Below are positions 5,299-5,892 of a DNA stretch of 5,892 bases, piece after piece; the first letter of the stretch is position 1; every line of letters starts with the position of its first letter. The DNA lies in contig JAERRP010000910.1 of the NCBI GenBank assembly GCA_016735415.1, positions 1 through 5,892 of the forward strand, written 5' to 3'. The notes beneath the pieces are model-generated. The model ran no database searches. It was not told the DNA's origin and saw nothing but the letters and a program-made list of their open reading frames with translations. The position numbers and the translations under genes are program-made. The stretch is from Desulfobacterales bacterium (lineage in GTDB: Bacteria; Desulfobacterota; Desulfobacteria; Desulfobacterales; UBA5852).

Positions 5299-5892
5299 AT
5301 GAAATTGACCACTTTGTTCGATAAAGGCGAATTTGTTGTCACCGGTGAAGTGGGCCCGATCAAAGGGGCCGTGCACCGCGACAAAAATATCGACCCGATA
5401 TGTACCCAGGAGGCCAAATATCTGCAGGGCTGGGTTCATGCGGTCAATGTGACCGACAACCAGTCCGCCGTGATGCGGCTGGGATCGCTGGCCGCCAGCG
5501 TCGGTTTAAAGCAAAAGGGTGTCGAGCCGGTCTATCAGCTTACCTGCCGGGACCGCAACCGCATTGCCTTGCAGAGCGATCTGCTCACGGCCTATTCTTT
5601 AGGAATCGACAATGTTCTCCTGCTCACCGGCGACCACATCCAGCTCGGCGACCACAAGGAAGCCAAACCGGTTTTCGATCTCGATTCGGTTCAGCTCATC
5701 GACATGGCCATGGGGTTGCGCAAAGGGCACGACATCACCGGTAATGAAATTGAAAACCCACCCGATATGGCCTATGGGGCCGTGGTCAACCCCAATTTCG
5801 AACCGCTGGAATTGCAATTGCTCAAGATGAAGAAGAAAGTCGATGCCGGGGCCGAATTTTTTCAAACCCAGGCTGTATACGACCGCAAGATC
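5299..5892 (+). CDS. metF: MetF, methylene-tetrahydrofolate reductase, 3' end cut off
   Basis: The first 198 residues of a FAD/FMN TIM-barrel enzyme that interconverts methylene-H4folate and methyl-H4folate in the methyl branch of the Wood-Ljungdahl pathway. The usual length is about 290-310, so roughly 100 residues lie beyond the window. Conserved parts: E17 in GEVGP, matching the catalytic Glu28 of E. coli MetF; NVTDN (50-54); TCRDRNRIALQSDLL (82-96), a flavin-binding segment; LTGDH (109-113), whose Asp matches E. coli Asp120; and FFQTQ (187-191), matching the folate-contacting Gln183. The usual PPKG after the catalytic Glu reads PIKG, a mild change. ATG 5299 follows AAGGGAAG, and the alternative ATG at 5294 stops after one more codon. 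Pairing with metV shows that this is the MetV-dependent type, which need not use NAD(P)H directly; the electron route here probably runs through MetV and the Hdr proteins. Confidence 0.95.
   Translation, partial: MKLTTLFDKGEFVVTGEVGPIKGAVHRDKNIDPICTQEAKYLQGWVHAVNVTDNQSAVMRLGSLAASVGLKQKGVEPVYQLTCRDRNRIALQSDLLTAYSLGIDNVLLLTGDHIQLGDHKEAKPVFDLDSVQLIDMAMGLRKGHDITGNEIENPPDMAYGAVVNPNFEPLELQLLKMKKKVDAGAEFFQTQAVYDRKI

Noticed and set aside
5400..5744. Plus-strand open frame in a second frame within metF
   Set aside because: The metF frame is conserved throughout this stretch. The other frame is Arg/Gly/Pro-rich, which is typical of a shifted reading of GC-rich code.

Overview
The window is one continuous plus-strand gene cluster from an anaerobe of the methylene-tetrahydrofolate reductase / heterodisulfide reductase (Hdr) type. 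The gene families, the order hdrA - small protein - hdrC - hdrB - dsrE-like - unknown Cys protein - metV - metF, and the moderately GC-rich coding style fit a sulfate-reducing or syntrophic member of the Desulfobacterota (Desulfobacteria-like) with a Wood-Ljungdahl (acetyl-CoA) pathway. The taxonomic statement is an inference from gene content and remembered gene order, not a measured match.

Layout. Positions 1-1595 hold the 3' part of an HdrA-like flavoprotein whose N-terminal domain lies upstream. A short basic winged-helix-like protein follows (1650-1967). After a 98-base gap with a possible RNA hairpin comes a compact HdrC-like ferredoxin protein (2066-2368), joined stop-to-start to an HdrB-like protein (2369-3298) with a single CCG domain. 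Next are a DsrE-like protein with a CGPC motif (3369-3743) and a Cys-containing protein I cannot assign (3838-4533). The last two genes are metV (4551-5270) and metF (5299 to the window end, truncated). All genes point the same way with gaps of 0 to 98 bases, so a single operon is likely. No gap reaches 300 bases, and I see no RNA gene, mobile element, CRISPR array or clear intrinsic terminator.

How the genes may work together. In the acetogen Moorella, MetV and MetF are known to associate with HdrABC and MvhD in a complex proposed to link methylene-H4folate reduction to flavin-based electron transfer. The cluster here looks like a variant of that module. HdrA would carry FAD, HdrC and HdrB would relay electrons through iron-sulfur clusters, and MetV would connect to the flavin enzyme MetF, which interconverts methylene-H4folate and methyl-H4folate. 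In a sulfate reducer it could run in either direction.

The variant is unusual in several ways. HdrA lacks the cysteines of the inserted ferredoxin domain and has lost one cluster ligand in its C-terminal ferredoxin. HdrB keeps only one of the usual two CCG motifs. No MvhD gene is visible. Three extra proteins (winged-helix-like, DsrE-like and the unknown Cys protein) sit between the known subunits. These are the best candidates for undescribed biology in the window.
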